53,768 nt of DNA from Bacteroidales bacterium UBA6248 (GTDB taxonomy: Bacteria > Bacteroidota > Bacteroidia > Bacteroidales > Lentimicrobiaceae): contig DJVU01000059.1 in NCBI GenBank assembly GCA_002441345.1, positions 1 through 53,768 of the forward strand, given 5' to 3'. Below the pieces are notes generated by a model. That model saw only the letters and a list, made by a program, of their open reading frames with translations. It did not search any database and had not been told where the DNA came from. A program made the position numbers and the translations under genes. Each line of letters begins with the position of its first letter. Within the stretch, counting starts at the first letter, position 1. Shown here one piece after another: positions 34,901-44,151 of the stretch.

Positions 34901-37900
34901 ATGCATAAGATCGATGCTCATCCCATTCTGGAAATCAAACCGGCAGAGAAAGTCACGTTTACTTTCGACGGTAAGGAGATAACCGGCGAAAAAGGATTTA
35001 CCATTGCGGCTGCACTTCATCAGGCCGGTTTCCCGGTTCACAGCCACAGTCTTCGTAACAGGGAACGAAGTCTTGAATGCGGCATCGGCAAATGCGGTGC
35101 CTGCGAAATGCTGGTCGACGGTCAGATACGCCGTATCTGTATCACCCTGGTCGACAACATCAAAGAGGTAAGAGAGATTCCGCACGACTACAGCCCCGAA
35201 CGCATTGAACCCGATAAAACCAATGCTACAAAGGTATACCGGACCAGCGTCGCCATCATTGGTGCCGGTCCGGCAGGACTTGCCGCCCGCGAAGAACTCA
35301 ACCGGCATGGTGTAGGTAATATCGTTATCGACAACAACGATCGCATTGGAGGACAGTTTCTCATGCAAACCCACCAGTTCTTTTTCTTCGAAAAGGAGAA
35401 AAAATTTGGTGGCATGCGCGGATTCGACATTGCACAGACGCTTGCCGGAAACGATCACACAGGCATATTCCTGAACTCTACCGTCTGGGATTTGCTCGAA
35501 GGCAAACGCATCGCCGTGAAGAATATCAAAACCGACGAAATTTACTATGTGGATGCCGAATACCTGGTTGTTGCCTCCGGAGCTGTCCCCTTCATGCCTG
35601 CATTCGAGAACGACGATCTGCCGGGTGTGTATACCGCTGCCGTAGTCCAGAAAATGATGAATACCGAGTTTACCCTTCTCGGGAAGAATATTCTTACCGT
35701 GGGCGCCGGCAACATCGGATATCTTACCTCCTATCAGCTGATGCAGGCCGGTGCAAACGTCAGGGCCATCCTCGAAGCTCAGTCTTCCGAAGGCGGCTTC
35801 CCCGTGCAGGCAAACAGAGTCAGACGCCTCGGAATACCCGTTATCCTTTCTCACATCCTCCTTAAAGCCATCCCCAACAAAAACCACGACGGAATCGTTG
35901 GAGCCGTAGTTGCCGAGTGTAAAGACTTCCAGCCCATCCCGGGAACGGAGAAAGTTATTGAAGGCATCGACGCCATAAATATTTGTACCGGACTTGTCCC
36001 CGACGACCAGCTCCTGATTAAAGGCAACGAAGTATTCGGAAGAGCGTGCTTCGGCGCCGGCGATGCCATTCGCATCGGCGAAGGAACAAGCGCCGTGCTC
36101 AGAGGGAAACAGGTGGCCTACGAAATCATGAGTGAAATTGGAACCCGTTTCAATTACGACGAGTTTCTGAATATTTCCAAAGAGTACATCGACTCGCAAC
36201 AACACCCCGTCAGGGTTATTGAGGAACCCTTTGCTCCAACCCCTGAACGACTGACACAGAAACCTTTTGTGCAAATTGACTGCCTGTATGGCTTTGCCTG
36301 CAACCCCTGCGAATTTGCCTGTCCCCACGGTGCCATTACCAAAACATCCACCAGCACGGTTCCCCACATCGATTACGAGAAATGTATCGGCTGCATGGAT
36401 TGTGTATACCAATGTCCCGGACTTGCAATTTTCGGATATAATCCTGCAAAGAACTGGTTGTTTCTGCCCATTGAATACCATGCTGCTGAAAAATCGGAGG
36501 TGTTTCTTGTCGACAACAACGGCAGCAAAGTTGGAGAAGGCGTTATCGAGAAAATCCTGAAAAAGCCCAATAAAACCAACATAGCCAGGGTTAAAGCCAC
36601 TTCGCTGCACGAGGGTGCGCTCACGGGTGTGCGCGGGTTTATCGTAAAAGAGAAATATCCGGAACCTCTGGTGATGAAGCCCGTTGACTACCAGAAGCAG
36701 GATGAAATGTACGTTTGTCACTGCGACGACGTTACCCTGGGCGAAATTCTGGAGACGATAGGCGACCGTAAGTTTATTTCGGTGGATGAAGTCAAGCATA
36801 CCACCCGTCTGGGTATGGGTGCCTGCCGCGGCAAACGCTGCATAAAAAGATTAAAGCAGACGCTCAGAAATTACGATATTTCCATTGTTGGCGATGCCAC
36901 GCCCCGCGGACCACTCTCGAACCAGCTTTCGATGGGCGAACTCTACCCCCGCGATGTGCATGAGGAGATATACATCAGCGCTAACGGCAGTAAGCCGAAG
37001 AAGGTGAAAGTAAAATCCCTGATTGCCGGCGGTGGAATAGGAGGCTCGGCTTTGTTCCGATACCTTTCGGAAGCAGGGCAGAAGCCTGTGCTGGTGAATT
37101 CGGGCAGGGGTGCTTCCTGGCGCAACATCGCCGGAGGACGTCCGGCATTCAGTTTGCCGGAAATTGCCGACATCGCTCGTCACAACCTTGAAATCTTCAA
37201 GGATCTGCAGAAGATCCAGGATATCAATTTCAGGCAGATCAACTATGTAAACTTTGCCCACGACGAAGCCACCTGGCAGGCTCTGGAATCTGCCCGGGCC
37301 TGGTCAGATGCCTATATGGTGGAGCCAAAAGACTATGCAAAGGAGATTTCAGCCTTTATCAATCCCGGCCTGGATACGTACATAGGAGCCCAGATTACCC
37401 GGGAATGCTGGCAGGCAACACCCGGAAGGGTAATCGACCTGATCCGCCGCCTCGGAATCCGCAGCGGTGGAACCGTGAAGGAAGACTGCAGGCTGATTTC
37501 CGTTCACAAGTCGGGAAGCACGTACTATGTGCTTGTTCAGGATCACGATAAGCAATACATCGAATACGAAACGGAAGTTTTTATCAACGCCCTGGGTCCC
37601 GAAGGCGGAACGTTTGCCACCATGCTCGGCATCGAAACGGGTATTTATCCGGTGAAGCACCAGGCATTCATCACCCGCCGCCTGCCGATGATGGGCCTCA
37701 ACGGAAGTCCGCTCGATATGATCATCGACCGGAGGCGTTACAAGGGATTTGTCGCGGTATACGGGCAGCAGCTGGCCGAAACGGGACAGATTATTGGCTG
37801 TGCATCTCCGGCAGTAGATCCTGCAGAGACAGGGAAGAATCTGAAGATTAACTCCCAGCAGTTCCTTGAGATAGCATCAGAAGTATTCGTAAACTGGTTC

Positions 37901-38134
37901 CCCAACCTGAGTTCGGTCGGGTTCCAGGCTGTCTGGGCAGGTTATTACGTTGAACCACGCATGATCATAGATCCGGATCTGGGATTATTTATCGGGCTCA
38001 GAGGACAGGGATTTATGCTTGGTCAGTACCTGGCAAAAATTTACGTCGACAGTCTGATGGGACGTGCCGTTCCGGAGTATATGAAACGTCTGGCCCTTTC
38101 GGGAGATGGCCTTCCGGAAAAGGCTTTTAAATAG
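34901..38134 (+). CDS. Fused HcnA-HcnB-HcnC-type flavo/iron-sulfur oxidoreductase
   Basis: A 1077-residue multidomain dehydrogenase. In order: a [2Fe-2S] ferredoxin-like domain with Cys60, 65, 68 and 80; an FAD/NAD Rossmann domain (GAGPAG at 121-126, about 115-450); a dicluster ferredoxin part (Cys461, 467, 470, 474 and Cys495, 498, 501, 505); a BFD-like [2Fe-2S] domain with Cys606, 608, 642 and 647; and a second flavoprotein of the DAO type (GGGIGG at 710-715, about 700-1065). The order equals hydrogen-cyanide-synthase subunits HcnA, HcnB and HcnC, or opine/proline dehydrogenase subunits, in one chain. An amine or amino acid is the likely substrate; identity unknown. Cytoplasmic, no signal peptide. 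Confidence 0.88.
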   Translation: MHKIDAHPILEIKPAEKVTFTFDGKEITGEKGFTIAAALHQAGFPVHSHSLRNRERSLECGIGKCGACEMLVDGQIRRICITLVDNIKEVREIPHDYSPERIEPDKTNATKVYRTSVAIIGAGPAGLAAREELNRHGVGNIVIDNNDRIGGQFLMQTHQFFFFEKEKKFGGMRGFDIAQTLAGNDHTGIFLNSTVWDLLEGKRIAVKNIKTDEIYYVDAEYLVVASGAVPFMPAFENDDLPGVYTAAVVQKMMNTEFTLLGKNILTVGAGNIGYLTSYQLMQAGANVRAILEAQSSEGGFPVQANRVRRLGIPVILSHILLKAIPNKNHDGIVGAVVAECKDFQPIPGTEKVIEGIDAINICTGLVPDDQLLIKGNEVFGRACFGAGDAIRIGEGTSAVLRGKQVAYEIMSEIGTRFNYDEFLNISKEYIDSQQHPVRVIEEPFAPTPERLTQKPFVQIDCLYGFACNPCEFACPHGAITKTSTSTVPHIDYEKCIGCMDCVYQCPGLAIFGYNPAKNWLFLPIEYHAAEKSEVFLVDNNGSKVGEGVIEKILKKPNKTNIARVKATSLHEGALTGVRGFIVKEKYPEPLVMKPVDYQKQDEMYVCHCDDVTLGEILETIGDRKFISVDEVKHTTRLGMGACRGKRCIKRLKQTLRNYDISIVGDATPRGPLSNQLSMGELYPRDVHEEIYISANGSKPKKVKVKSLIAGGGIGGSALFRYLSEAGQKPVLVNSGRGASWRNIAGGRPAFSLPEIADIARHNLEIFKDLQKIQDINFRQINYVNFAHDEATWQALESARAWSDAYMVEPKDYAKEISAFINPGLDTYIGAQITRECWQATPGRVIDLIRRLGIRSGGTVKEDCRLISVHKSGSTYYVLVQDHDKQYIEYETEVFINALGPEGGTFATMLGIETGIYPVKHQAFITRRLPMMGLNGSPLDMIIDRRRYKGFVAVYGQQLAETGQIIGCASPAVDPAETGKNLKINSQQFLEIASEVFVNWFPNLSSVGFQAVWAGYYVEPRMIIDPDLGLFIGLRGQGFMLGQYLAKIYVDSLMGRAVPEYMKRLALSGDGLPEKAFK

Positions 38135-38173
38135 TTATCAGCCGTTACAATGCGGGGTTTGCAGGGGGAGTTG

Positions 38174-38190
38174 TCTGCCACTGAGGCAGA
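38174..38190 (+). terminator. Possible hairpin after the oxidoreductase gene
   Basis: TCTGCC-ACTGA-GGCAGA, a 6-bp stem 40 bases past the stop at 38134. There is no U-run, so it may be only an mRNA-end stabilising hairpin. Confidence 0.35.
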
Positions 38191-38230
38191 TAGACGGCAA
38201 TTATTATTTGGTAATCAAAAGAATAATTTC

Positions 38231-38238
38231 TACTTTTG
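38231..38238 (+). promoter_or_regulatory. DUF177-rpmF-plsX-fabH -7 element
   Basis: TACTTTTG followed by CACC, 29 bases before the GTG at 38268. It excludes the upstream ATG (38106) as the start. Confidence 0.7.
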
Positions 38239-38267
38239 CACCCCTTAAACCTGAAACACGAAAAGCA

Positions 38268-38786
38268 GTGGATTACCTTAAGGAATATGTTATCCCGTTT
38301 GTAGGGTTAAGTGCCGGGAATCACAGGTTTAGCTTTGTAATTGACGATAAGTTCTTTGCATCCTTCGAGGAGGCTGAAATCGGGCAGGCTGCGGTAAAGG
38401 TTGAGCTTGACCTGAACCGGATGGAGCGTATGCTGGTACTTAATTTTTCGATTAAGGGCAGCATCCGTGTAACCTGCAGCCGCTGCCTTGGAGAATTTGA
38501 TCTTCCGGTAGAAGGAGATGAGGAGTTTTTTGTAAAGTTTGGCGATTCCTATGCCGAAGAGGATGATAATGTCATGATCATCCCCGAAAGGGAAACGCAC
38601 ATCGACATTGCCCCTCTGATCTACGATTACCTTCACCTTATGGTACCATACCGCGTTGTGCATCCCGACGATGAACACGGGGTTTCGGGCTGTGATCCGG
38701 AGGTTATCCGCCGTCTCGACGAACTTTCGGCAGAGAAGGAAGCCGACCACCGGTGGGACAAACTGAAAGACATTAACTTTGAATAA
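38268..38786 (+). CDS. DUF177 (YceD-like) protein
   Basis: A 172-residue protein of the DUF177 family. It is usually encoded next to rpmF, and its plant homologues take part in 23S rRNA processing. The family landmark CSRCLGEFDLPV lies in the centre, followed by an acidic stretch. The GTG start gives VDYLKEYVIPFVGLSAG, which matches the usual N-terminus. The frame extends back to 38106, but that part overlaps the promoter and the preceding gene. rpmF follows after 25 bases. Confidence 0.9.
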   Translation: MDYLKEYVIPFVGLSAGNHRFSFVIDDKFFASFEEAEIGQAAVKVELDLNRMERMLVLNFSIKGSIRVTCSRCLGEFDLPVEGDEEFFVKFGDSYAEEDDNVMIIPERETHIDIAPLIYDYLHLMVPYRVVHPDDEHGVSGCDPEVIRRLDELSAEKEADHRWDKLKDINFE

Positions 38787-38811
38787 ATATTAATCATTAA
38801 ATTAAACAGAA

Positions 38812-38997
38812 ATGCCAAATCCAAAACATAGGTTTTCTAAAACCAGAACAGCCAAGAGAAGGACACACTACAAAGCTGTAGTTCCTACCATCAGTACCTG
38901 TTCCAATTGCGGAACCTCTGTACTCTATCACAGGGTATGCCCCGAGTGTGGCTATTACAAAGGTAAACTGGCAATTGAAAAGCCTGCTGCCGTTTAA
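38812..38997 (+). CDS. rpmF: 50S ribosomal protein L32
   Basis: A 61-residue ribosomal protein. It starts MPNPKHRFSKTRTAKRRTHY and carries the zinc-binding pairs CSNCG and CPECG, so this is the zinc-containing (C+) form. Length and context (DUF177 upstream, plsX downstream) are standard. Confidence 0.97.
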   Translation: MPNPKHRFSKTRTAKRRTHYKAVVPTISTCSNCGTSVLYHRVCPECGYYKGKLAIEKPAAV

Positions 38998-39042
38998 GCA
39001 GGGCCGCTTGCTGATCTTCTTTTATAAACTAATGACAGTCAG

Positions 39043-40005
39043 ATGAAAGTCGGACTCGATGTTATGGGTGGCGATTTCGCACCCGCAGCTACTGTTGCCG
39101 GTGCCCTTCTAGCCCAGAAAGAACTCCCGACAGCTGATCGCATCGTGCTTTTTGGTAATAAGGATGCAATCCTTCATCAACTCAGCGTGCACGATGCCGA
39201 TCCGTCCCTTTTTGATATTGTTCATGCTCCCGACATTATCGGTATGGGCGAACATCCTACCCATGCCATAATACGGAAGCCGGAATCAAGTATCAGCATA
39301 GGATTCAACTGGCTTAAGCATAAAAAAATCGATGCCTTTGCCAGCGCAGGGAGCAGCGGTGCCATGCTCGTAGGTGCCATTTACAGCGTAAATACCGTTC
39401 AGGGCGTAATCCGCCCCTGTACTTCCACCATCCTGCCGCAGGAAAATGGAGGCATCAGCCTTTTGCTCGATATTGGTACAAATCCCGACGCCAAGCCGGA
39501 TGTAATGTATCAGTTCGGTCTCCTGGGAAGCATTATGGCGAAAAGTGTTTATAAAATTGCCAAACCAAGAGTAGCTCTCCTCAATATCGGACATGAGGAA
39601 GGCAAAGGAAACCTGCTGAGTCAGGCTACGTATCAACTGATGAAAGAATCGGTTGATTTTAATTTCACCGGCAACATCGAAAGCCGCGACCTCTTCCGCA
39701 GTAAAGCCGATGTAATCGTATGCGACGGTTTCACCGGCAATATCATCCTTAAAAATGTCGAAGGTATGTTCCGCCTTATGATGAAACGCGGCCTTACCGA
39801 CGATTTCTTCTCTCGTTTCAACTATGAAAACTACGGAGGGACACCTGTCCTCGGTATCAATTCCACCGTTATCGTCGGACATGGTATCTCAAACGATATC
39901 GCCGTTAAAAATATGATAGTTCTGGCCCGTAATGTTCATCAGGCCCGATTGTCGCAGAAAATTAGACGTGCACTTTCGCAGGTGCCTGTTGTAGTGCGGG
40001 ATTAA
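39043..40005 (+). CDS. plsX: Phosphate acyltransferase PlsX
   Basis: Converts acyl-ACP to acyl-phosphate, the donor for the first glycerol-3-phosphate acylation in membrane lipid synthesis. The 320 residues open with VGLDVMGGDFAPAATVAG, then contain GMGEHPTHAIIRKPESSI, ASAGSSGAMLVGA, VALLNIGHEEGKGN and DVIVCDGFTGNIILK, all typical. It sits between rpmF (45 bases) and fabH (20 bases) in the widely conserved cluster. Confidence 0.96.
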   Translation: MKVGLDVMGGDFAPAATVAGALLAQKELPTADRIVLFGNKDAILHQLSVHDADPSLFDIVHAPDIIGMGEHPTHAIIRKPESSISIGFNWLKHKKIDAFASAGSSGAMLVGAIYSVNTVQGVIRPCTSTILPQENGGISLLLDIGTNPDAKPDVMYQFGLLGSIMAKSVYKIAKPRVALLNIGHEEGKGNLLSQATYQLMKESVDFNFTGNIESRDLFRSKADVIVCDGFTGNIILKNVEGMFRLMMKRGLTDDFFSRFNYENYGGTPVLGINSTVIVGHGISNDIAVKNMIVLARNVHQARLSQKIRRALSQVPVVVRD

Positions 40006-40025
40006 CCCTTTGTACCGAACTAAAA

Positions 40026-41036
40026 ATGACCAAATTAAGAGCTGCAATTACAGGAGTGGGTGGCTATGTCCCCGAATATATACTGACAAACGATGAGCTT
40101 GGCCGAATGGTCGACACTTCCGACGAGTGGATCATGACCCGCATCGGGATCAAAGAAAGAAGAATCCTGAAAGGTGAAGGAAAAGCTACCTCCGATATGG
40201 GCGCTGAAGCCGTAAAACAACTCCTTCACAAAACCGGCACAAAACCCGAAGAAGTCGACATGATTATCTGCGCGGTTGTGACCCCCGATATGCTTTTTCC
40301 GGCAACAGCCAATATTATTGCCGATAAAACCAATATACGCAATGCATTTGGCTACGATATGAACGCCGGTTGCTCAAGTTTTCTGTATGCACTTACCGCT
40401 GCTTCAAAGTTTGTGGAATCCGGTTCACATAAAAAAGTAATCGTTGTCGGGGCCGATAAGATGTCATCGATCGTGGATTATACCGACCGGGCTACCTGTC
40501 CCATCTTTGGCGACGGCGCCGCTGCCGTTATGCTCGAACCCACACCCGCCGCTGAAGGCGTTATGGATGCAATCCTACAAAGCGACGGCGTGGGACGAAT
40601 TCACCTGCACCAGAAAGCCGGAGGCTCCCTGAAACCACCAACCCACAGCACCATCGATGCACGCGAACACTACATCTACCAGGAGGGTCAGCCCGTATTT
40701 AAATGGGCCGTCTCGAAAATGGCCGATGTTTCCGTTGAAATGATGGAGCGCCACGGCATTACATCCGATACCCTGAACTGGCTGGTACCTCATCAGGCCA
40801 ATATGCGCATAATCGAAGCAACTGCCAACCGTATGGGAATCCGCAAAGATCAGGTAATGATAAACATACAGCGCTTTGGCAATACCACTTCGGCAACCCT
40901 GCCCCTCTGCCTCTGGGAATGGGAACCCCAGCTCCGTAAAGGCGATAACATCATTCTTGCAGCCTTTGGCGCCGGCTTCACCTGGGGATCCTTGTACCTC
41001 AAATGGGCTTACGACGGTGATAAAACATCGAAATAA
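40026..41036 (+). CDS. fabH: 3-oxoacyl-ACP synthase III
   Basis: Starts fatty-acid synthesis by condensing an acyl-CoA with malonyl-ACP. The 336 residues carry the catalytic triad Cys116 (AGCSSF), His256 (PHQANMRI) and Asn286 (RFGNTTSA), with the usual N-terminal ITGVGGYVPEYILTN. All key positions are intact. It is last in the DUF177-rpmF-plsX-fabH unit and is followed by a strong terminator. Confidence 0.97.
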   Translation: MTKLRAAITGVGGYVPEYILTNDELGRMVDTSDEWIMTRIGIKERRILKGEGKATSDMGAEAVKQLLHKTGTKPEEVDMIICAVVTPDMLFPATANIIADKTNIRNAFGYDMNAGCSSFLYALTAASKFVESGSHKKVIVVGADKMSSIVDYTDRATCPIFGDGAAAVMLEPTPAAEGVMDAILQSDGVGRIHLHQKAGGSLKPPTHSTIDAREHYIYQEGQPVFKWAVSKMADVSVEMMERHGITSDTLNWLVPHQANMRIIEATANRMGIRKDQVMINIQRFGNTTSATLPLCLWEWEPQLRKGDNIILAAFGAGFTWGSLYLKWAYDGDKTSK

Positions 41037-41093
41037 GAAAATCAGCACACCTCCCGGAATGCCTTCCGGCAAGTAAGGAGTTATTTTTCAGGA

Positions 41094-41123
41094 AAGCCTG
41101 TAATTCGTTGCAGGTTTTTTTTT
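41094..41123 (+). terminator. UUCG-loop intrinsic terminator after fabH
   Basis: CCTGTAA-TTCG-TTGCAGG (41097-41114) has a 7-bp stem with one G-U pair and a UUCG tetraloop, then nine U residues. A textbook terminator about 60 bases past the fabH stop. Confidence 0.92.
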
Positions 41124-41185
41124 GTACCTTTAAATCTTAAGGCGTCGTTCCGGCATTCCTTTCGTATTATGTGACTGACCTAAAA

Positions 41186-41638
41186 ATGGAAATTATCCGC
41201 TTCACACACGGGCAGAGTGAACTCTTTGAACAATCGGCCCGGATCAGATACCGGGTTTTTGTTGAGGAACAAAAAGTCCCAGGTGAAATCGAATACGATG
41301 AGTTTGAACCAGAGTGCCATCATTATCTGGTGTTTGTAAACAGAGTGCCTGTAGCAACCTGCCGGTGGCGTGAAACGGCGAAAGGCATAAAACTGGAACG
41401 TTTTGCCGTTCTTAAAGAAGCCCGTGGATCCGGTGCCGGCAAACTTATGGTGAAACACCTGCTCCGGGAAGTTGTCCCGCTCGGTAAGGTTATCTACCTG
41501 CATGCGCAGGAGCATGTTACTGCATTCTATGCGAAATATGGATTTACTGCCACCGGACCCCGTTTTTCAGAGGCCGGTATTCAGCACTACAGGATGGAGT
41601 ATAAATTGGAAAATCTGCCCGGTTCACCGGAATCCTGA
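41186..41638 (+). CDS. GNAT-family N-acetyltransferase (ElaA-like)
   Basis: A 150-residue GNAT fold protein. Motif A is FAVLKEARGSGAGKLMVKHL, the acetyl-CoA-binding loop. Motif B is IYLHAQEHVTAFYAKYGF, then TGPRFSEAGIQHYRM, as in ElaA/YjcF-like acetyltransferases. It begins IRYRVFVEEQKVPGEIEYDE, a region diagnostic for the group. Acceptor unknown. A GTG at 41171 could extend it by five codons, but the ATG at 41186 fits the family N-terminus better. Confidence 0.87.
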   Translation: MEIIRFTHGQSELFEQSARIRYRVFVEEQKVPGEIEYDEFEPECHHYLVFVNRVPVATCRWRETAKGIKLERFAVLKEARGSGAGKLMVKHLLREVVPLGKVIYLHAQEHVTAFYAKYGFTATGPRFSEAGIQHYRMEYKLENLPGSPES

Positions 41639-41654
41639 TCCATGACCGGCAGAA

Positions 41655-42530
41655 TCAGCCGATACCGTATTCCGACCAGCTACCGTCCGCAAACCTGCAA
41701 ACCGCAGGAATCCCGCATTTTTTCAATTCGGTCAGGGCTTCATCAAAGAGTAAGCGGATCTCATGGGGCTGATGCGCATCGCTGCTGATGGTGACGGGGA
41801 TATTCCGTTCCCGTATGATTCGCAGAATATACTCTCCGGGAAAGAAACTGTCGCTGCGCCCTTTGTATATTCCGCGGGTATTTACTTCCACAATTACATC
41901 TTTTTCAGCAATCAGCGCCAGCGTTTCGTTTACCAGTCCGGTATACCATGTTTCATCCTCCCTGAACCAGCGGCCCTGGTTGTGCATCTTGATCTTGTCG
42001 AGATGACCGACGATGTCGAATGTTTCTGTCTCAAGCATCTCATTGATCTGATGCCAGTATGTCTTTACTGCTTTACGGATGTCGCCGTTGAAAAATCGTT
42101 CCAGCCCATCATCGTAGGTTTCTCGTTTCGGACCGTCGATAAACCATAGGTTGTCCGGATAGCTGTTGCCGACCAAATGCACGCTGCCGATGATGTAATC
42201 GAGTTTCAGTTCCTGTTTTAATGCAGCAAATCCGCTGCTGAGTACCGGAATGTAATCGGCTTCCAGTGCCAGCAATACTTCCGTTTGGCCGCTGAACTCC
42301 TTTTGCAGCTGCGATATTTCAGCTGTATATGCTTTAACCAATTCCGGTTTAAGTGCGAAGGTGTTGTCGAATGGCAGAACGGAGTGTTCCGAGAATCCTA
42401 TGCTTTTGAATCCCCGGGCAACGGCTTCCTGTACATACGCCCGGGGTTCGTGCGATCCGTCGGAGTACAGCGAATGCGTATGGTAATTATAAGGAAAGGC
42501 GTTGTTTGATTTCGCCGTTTGATCATTCAT
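41655..42530 (-). CDS. PHP-domain phosphoesterase, histidinol-phosphatase-like
   Basis: A 291-residue PHP-fold metal-dependent hydrolase. Motif 1 is YNYHTHSLYSDGS (metal-binding His residues), then FKSIGFSEHSVLP, LEADYIPVLSSG, YIIGSVHLV, FDIVGHLDKIK and the terminal TISSDAHQPHEI. This pattern is typical of HisK-type histidinol-phosphate phosphatases, but no his genes are adjacent. It follows the U32 gene by 37 bases and probably shares its transcript. Confidence 0.85.
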   Translation of the reverse strand: MNDQTAKSNNAFPYNYHTHSLYSDGSHEPRAYVQEAVARGFKSIGFSEHSVLPFDNTFALKPELVKAYTAEISQLQKEFSGQTEVLLALEADYIPVLSSGFAALKQELKLDYIIGSVHLVGNSYPDNLWFIDGPKRETYDDGLERFFNGDIRKAVKTYWHQINEMLETETFDIVGHLDKIKMHNQGRWFREDETWYTGLVNETLALIAEKDVIVEVNTRGIYKGRSDSFFPGEYILRIIRERNIPVTISSDAHQPHEIRLLFDEALTELKKCGIPAVCRFADGSWSEYGIG

Positions 42531-42567
42531 AGTAATGCTCTGTTATTTGTGATGGTAAGCTTTTGAA

Positions 42568-43836
42568 TCAGCCTTTTTCTGTCTGAACCTGAAACAGCGG
42601 ATGTCCGGGTTCTGTAAGCAAATAAATTTTATCGCCCCGGCGAAGGGTAATGTTGGTTGCTATTGAGCAGTTTTCGCCCTTTACCGTACGTTCAACGGGC
42701 TTTTCGTCAACGCGTATCTCCTCCAGGCGTGCTTCGAAGACCCCGGTGGTTGGCCCTATGGCAACAATGGAATCTCCAATGCCAAGGCTGTGCGTTTCAA
42801 TGCGTATCTCGGCAACCATTGGTTTGGCAAAGAAATTCATTACCCTGCCGATGTATACTTTTTTCTGTGTAGCCTGAGATCCGTAGCGCTCCGACCACTC
42901 CCCGGCCTTTTCGCCAAGGTAGTATCCGCCCCAGAATCCGCGGTTGTACACTTTACTTACCTCATTGGTCCATTTTTCTATATTTTCCGGGGTATACCGC
43001 TTGTTTTTCCAGGCTTCCACCGCTTCGTGGTAAGTGCGGGTGACGGTTTTTACATATTCAGCCGAACGCCCGCGGCCTTCAATCTTCAGAACGCTTACTC
43101 CGGCATCCAGCAGACGGTCGAGAATAGGGAGGGTCATCAAATCCTTGGGCGACATGATGTACTTATTGTCAATTTCCAGTTCAATCTGATTATCCGCGTC
43201 TTTTACCGTGTAGGCCCGGCGGCAGGGTTGCATGCATGCACCCCGGTTAGCCGAAGAGTTGAAATTATCGAGGCTGATGTAGCACTTTCCGGAAACGGCC
43301 ATACACAAAGCCCCGTGGACAAATACTTCTATCTGAACCAGTTCGCCTTTCGGCCCGGTGATGTTCTGCTCGCGGATGGCACGGGTTATCGCCTCCATTT
43401 GTACGATATTCAGCTCCCTGGCAAGTACCATTACATCGGCATACTTCGAGTAGAATTTTACAGCTTCAATGTTGGTGATGTTGCATTGCGTGGAAATATG
43501 CAGCTCCACACCACGGCTTGCGGCATATTCAAGTACGGACAGGTCGGAAGCAATGATTGCACTTATGCCGCTCTCTCTGGCCAGATCAACCATTTCACGC
43601 ATTACCGGCAGCTCTTCGTCGTAGATGATGGTGTTCAGGGTAAGGTACGACTTCACCCCGTGTTCCCGGCAGATGGAAACAATATTCCGGATGTCGTCGG
43701 GCGAAAAGTTACTCGATGAACGGGCACGCATATTTAGCTGCCCTGCCCCAAAATAAACCGATCCGGCTCCACCCTGAATCGCTCCCATAAGCGATTCAAA
43801 AGATCCGGCCGGCGACATTATCTCAATTTCACGCAT
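42568..43836 (-). CDS. Peptidase U32-family protein (TrhP/RlhA-like)
   Basis: A 422-residue member of family U32. The core shows the hallmark VFVHGALCMAVSGKCYIS and conserved Cys residues (GACMQPCRRAYTV), which in characterised relatives form a site for prephenate-dependent RNA hydroxylation. The N-terminus MSPAGSFESLMGAIQGGA and the C-terminal beta-barrel (GDSIVAIGPTTGVFEARLEE) match the TrhP subgroup rather than RlhA, which is longer. Expected role: tRNA wobble 5-hydroxyuridine formation. Confidence 0.86.
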   Translation of the reverse strand: MREIEIMSPAGSFESLMGAIQGGAGSVYFGAGQLNMRARSSSNFSPDDIRNIVSICREHGVKSYLTLNTIIYDEELPVMREMVDLARESGISAIIASDLSVLEYAASRGVELHISTQCNITNIEAVKFYSKYADVMVLARELNIVQMEAITRAIREQNITGPKGELVQIEVFVHGALCMAVSGKCYISLDNFNSSANRGACMQPCRRAYTVKDADNQIELEIDNKYIMSPKDLMTLPILDRLLDAGVSVLKIEGRGRSAEYVKTVTRTYHEAVEAWKNKRYTPENIEKWTNEVSKVYNRGFWGGYYLGEKAGEWSERYGSQATQKKVYIGRVMNFFAKPMVAEIRIETHSLGIGDSIVAIGPTTGVFEARLEEIRVDEKPVERTVKGENCSIATNITLRRGDKIYLLTEPGHPLFQVQTEKG

Positions 43837-43854
43837 TTAACTGATAAATTTCTG

Positions 43855-43862
43855 CAAAGGTA
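43855..43862 (-). promoter_or_regulatory. U32 gene -7 promoter element
   Basis: TACCTTTG followed by CAG on the minus strand, 18 bases before the ATG at 43836. Confidence 0.65.
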
Positions 43863-44010
43863 AGGCTTTAAAGAATTGCCCTGCACGGGATGGATGCCTG
43901 CCGCACTTTTATCGCAGGAAGCCAGGAATCAAAATTTCTTCTGCCCTGCCACAAACACGATGTATGGATATCTTTTGCATACAAGGCCACTTCCTTTATG
44001 CAAATTTTGA

Positions 44011-44040
44011 TTGTTATTTCAGATTATTTCCGTAGGTTTG
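44011..44040 (+). promoter_or_regulatory. Histidine kinase gene promoter (TTG-N19-TAGGTTTG)
   Basis: The -33 TTG (44011-44013), a 19-base spacer and TAGGTTTG (44033-44040) match the full bipartite Bacteroidetes consensus. The leader is about 105 nt. Confidence 0.7.
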
Positions 44041-44151
44041 GCAGGTGAAATATTGCATCTGATCAGCTTACTTTCCGGTTATTATGCAATTAATTTCCGT
44101 TAAGAGTGCTTATTATTTACTGAATTACTCGAAATACTATATCCCACATTA

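Larger units (their letters stand above)
43837..44151. other. Divergent intergenic region
   Basis: A 315-base gap between the U32 gene and the histidine kinase gene. It carries a -7 element for each direction (43855-43862 minus; 44011-44040 plus). I see no gene and no strong secondary structure otherwise. Confidence 0.6.

Noticed and set aside
34886..36799. A 637-codon open frame antisense to the large oxidoreductase gene
   Set aside because: The sense frame has five recognisable domains with all cofactor residues. The antisense product has no family features and is most simply a codon-bias by-product.
41171..41185. The GTG at 41171 as the start of the GNAT gene
   Set aside because: The five extra residues do not fit the family N-terminus; the ATG at 41186 is preferred, although not proven.
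42790..43719. A 309-codon frame antisense to the U32 gene
   Set aside because: It lies entirely within a well-supported gene, lacks any motif and has no promoter element.
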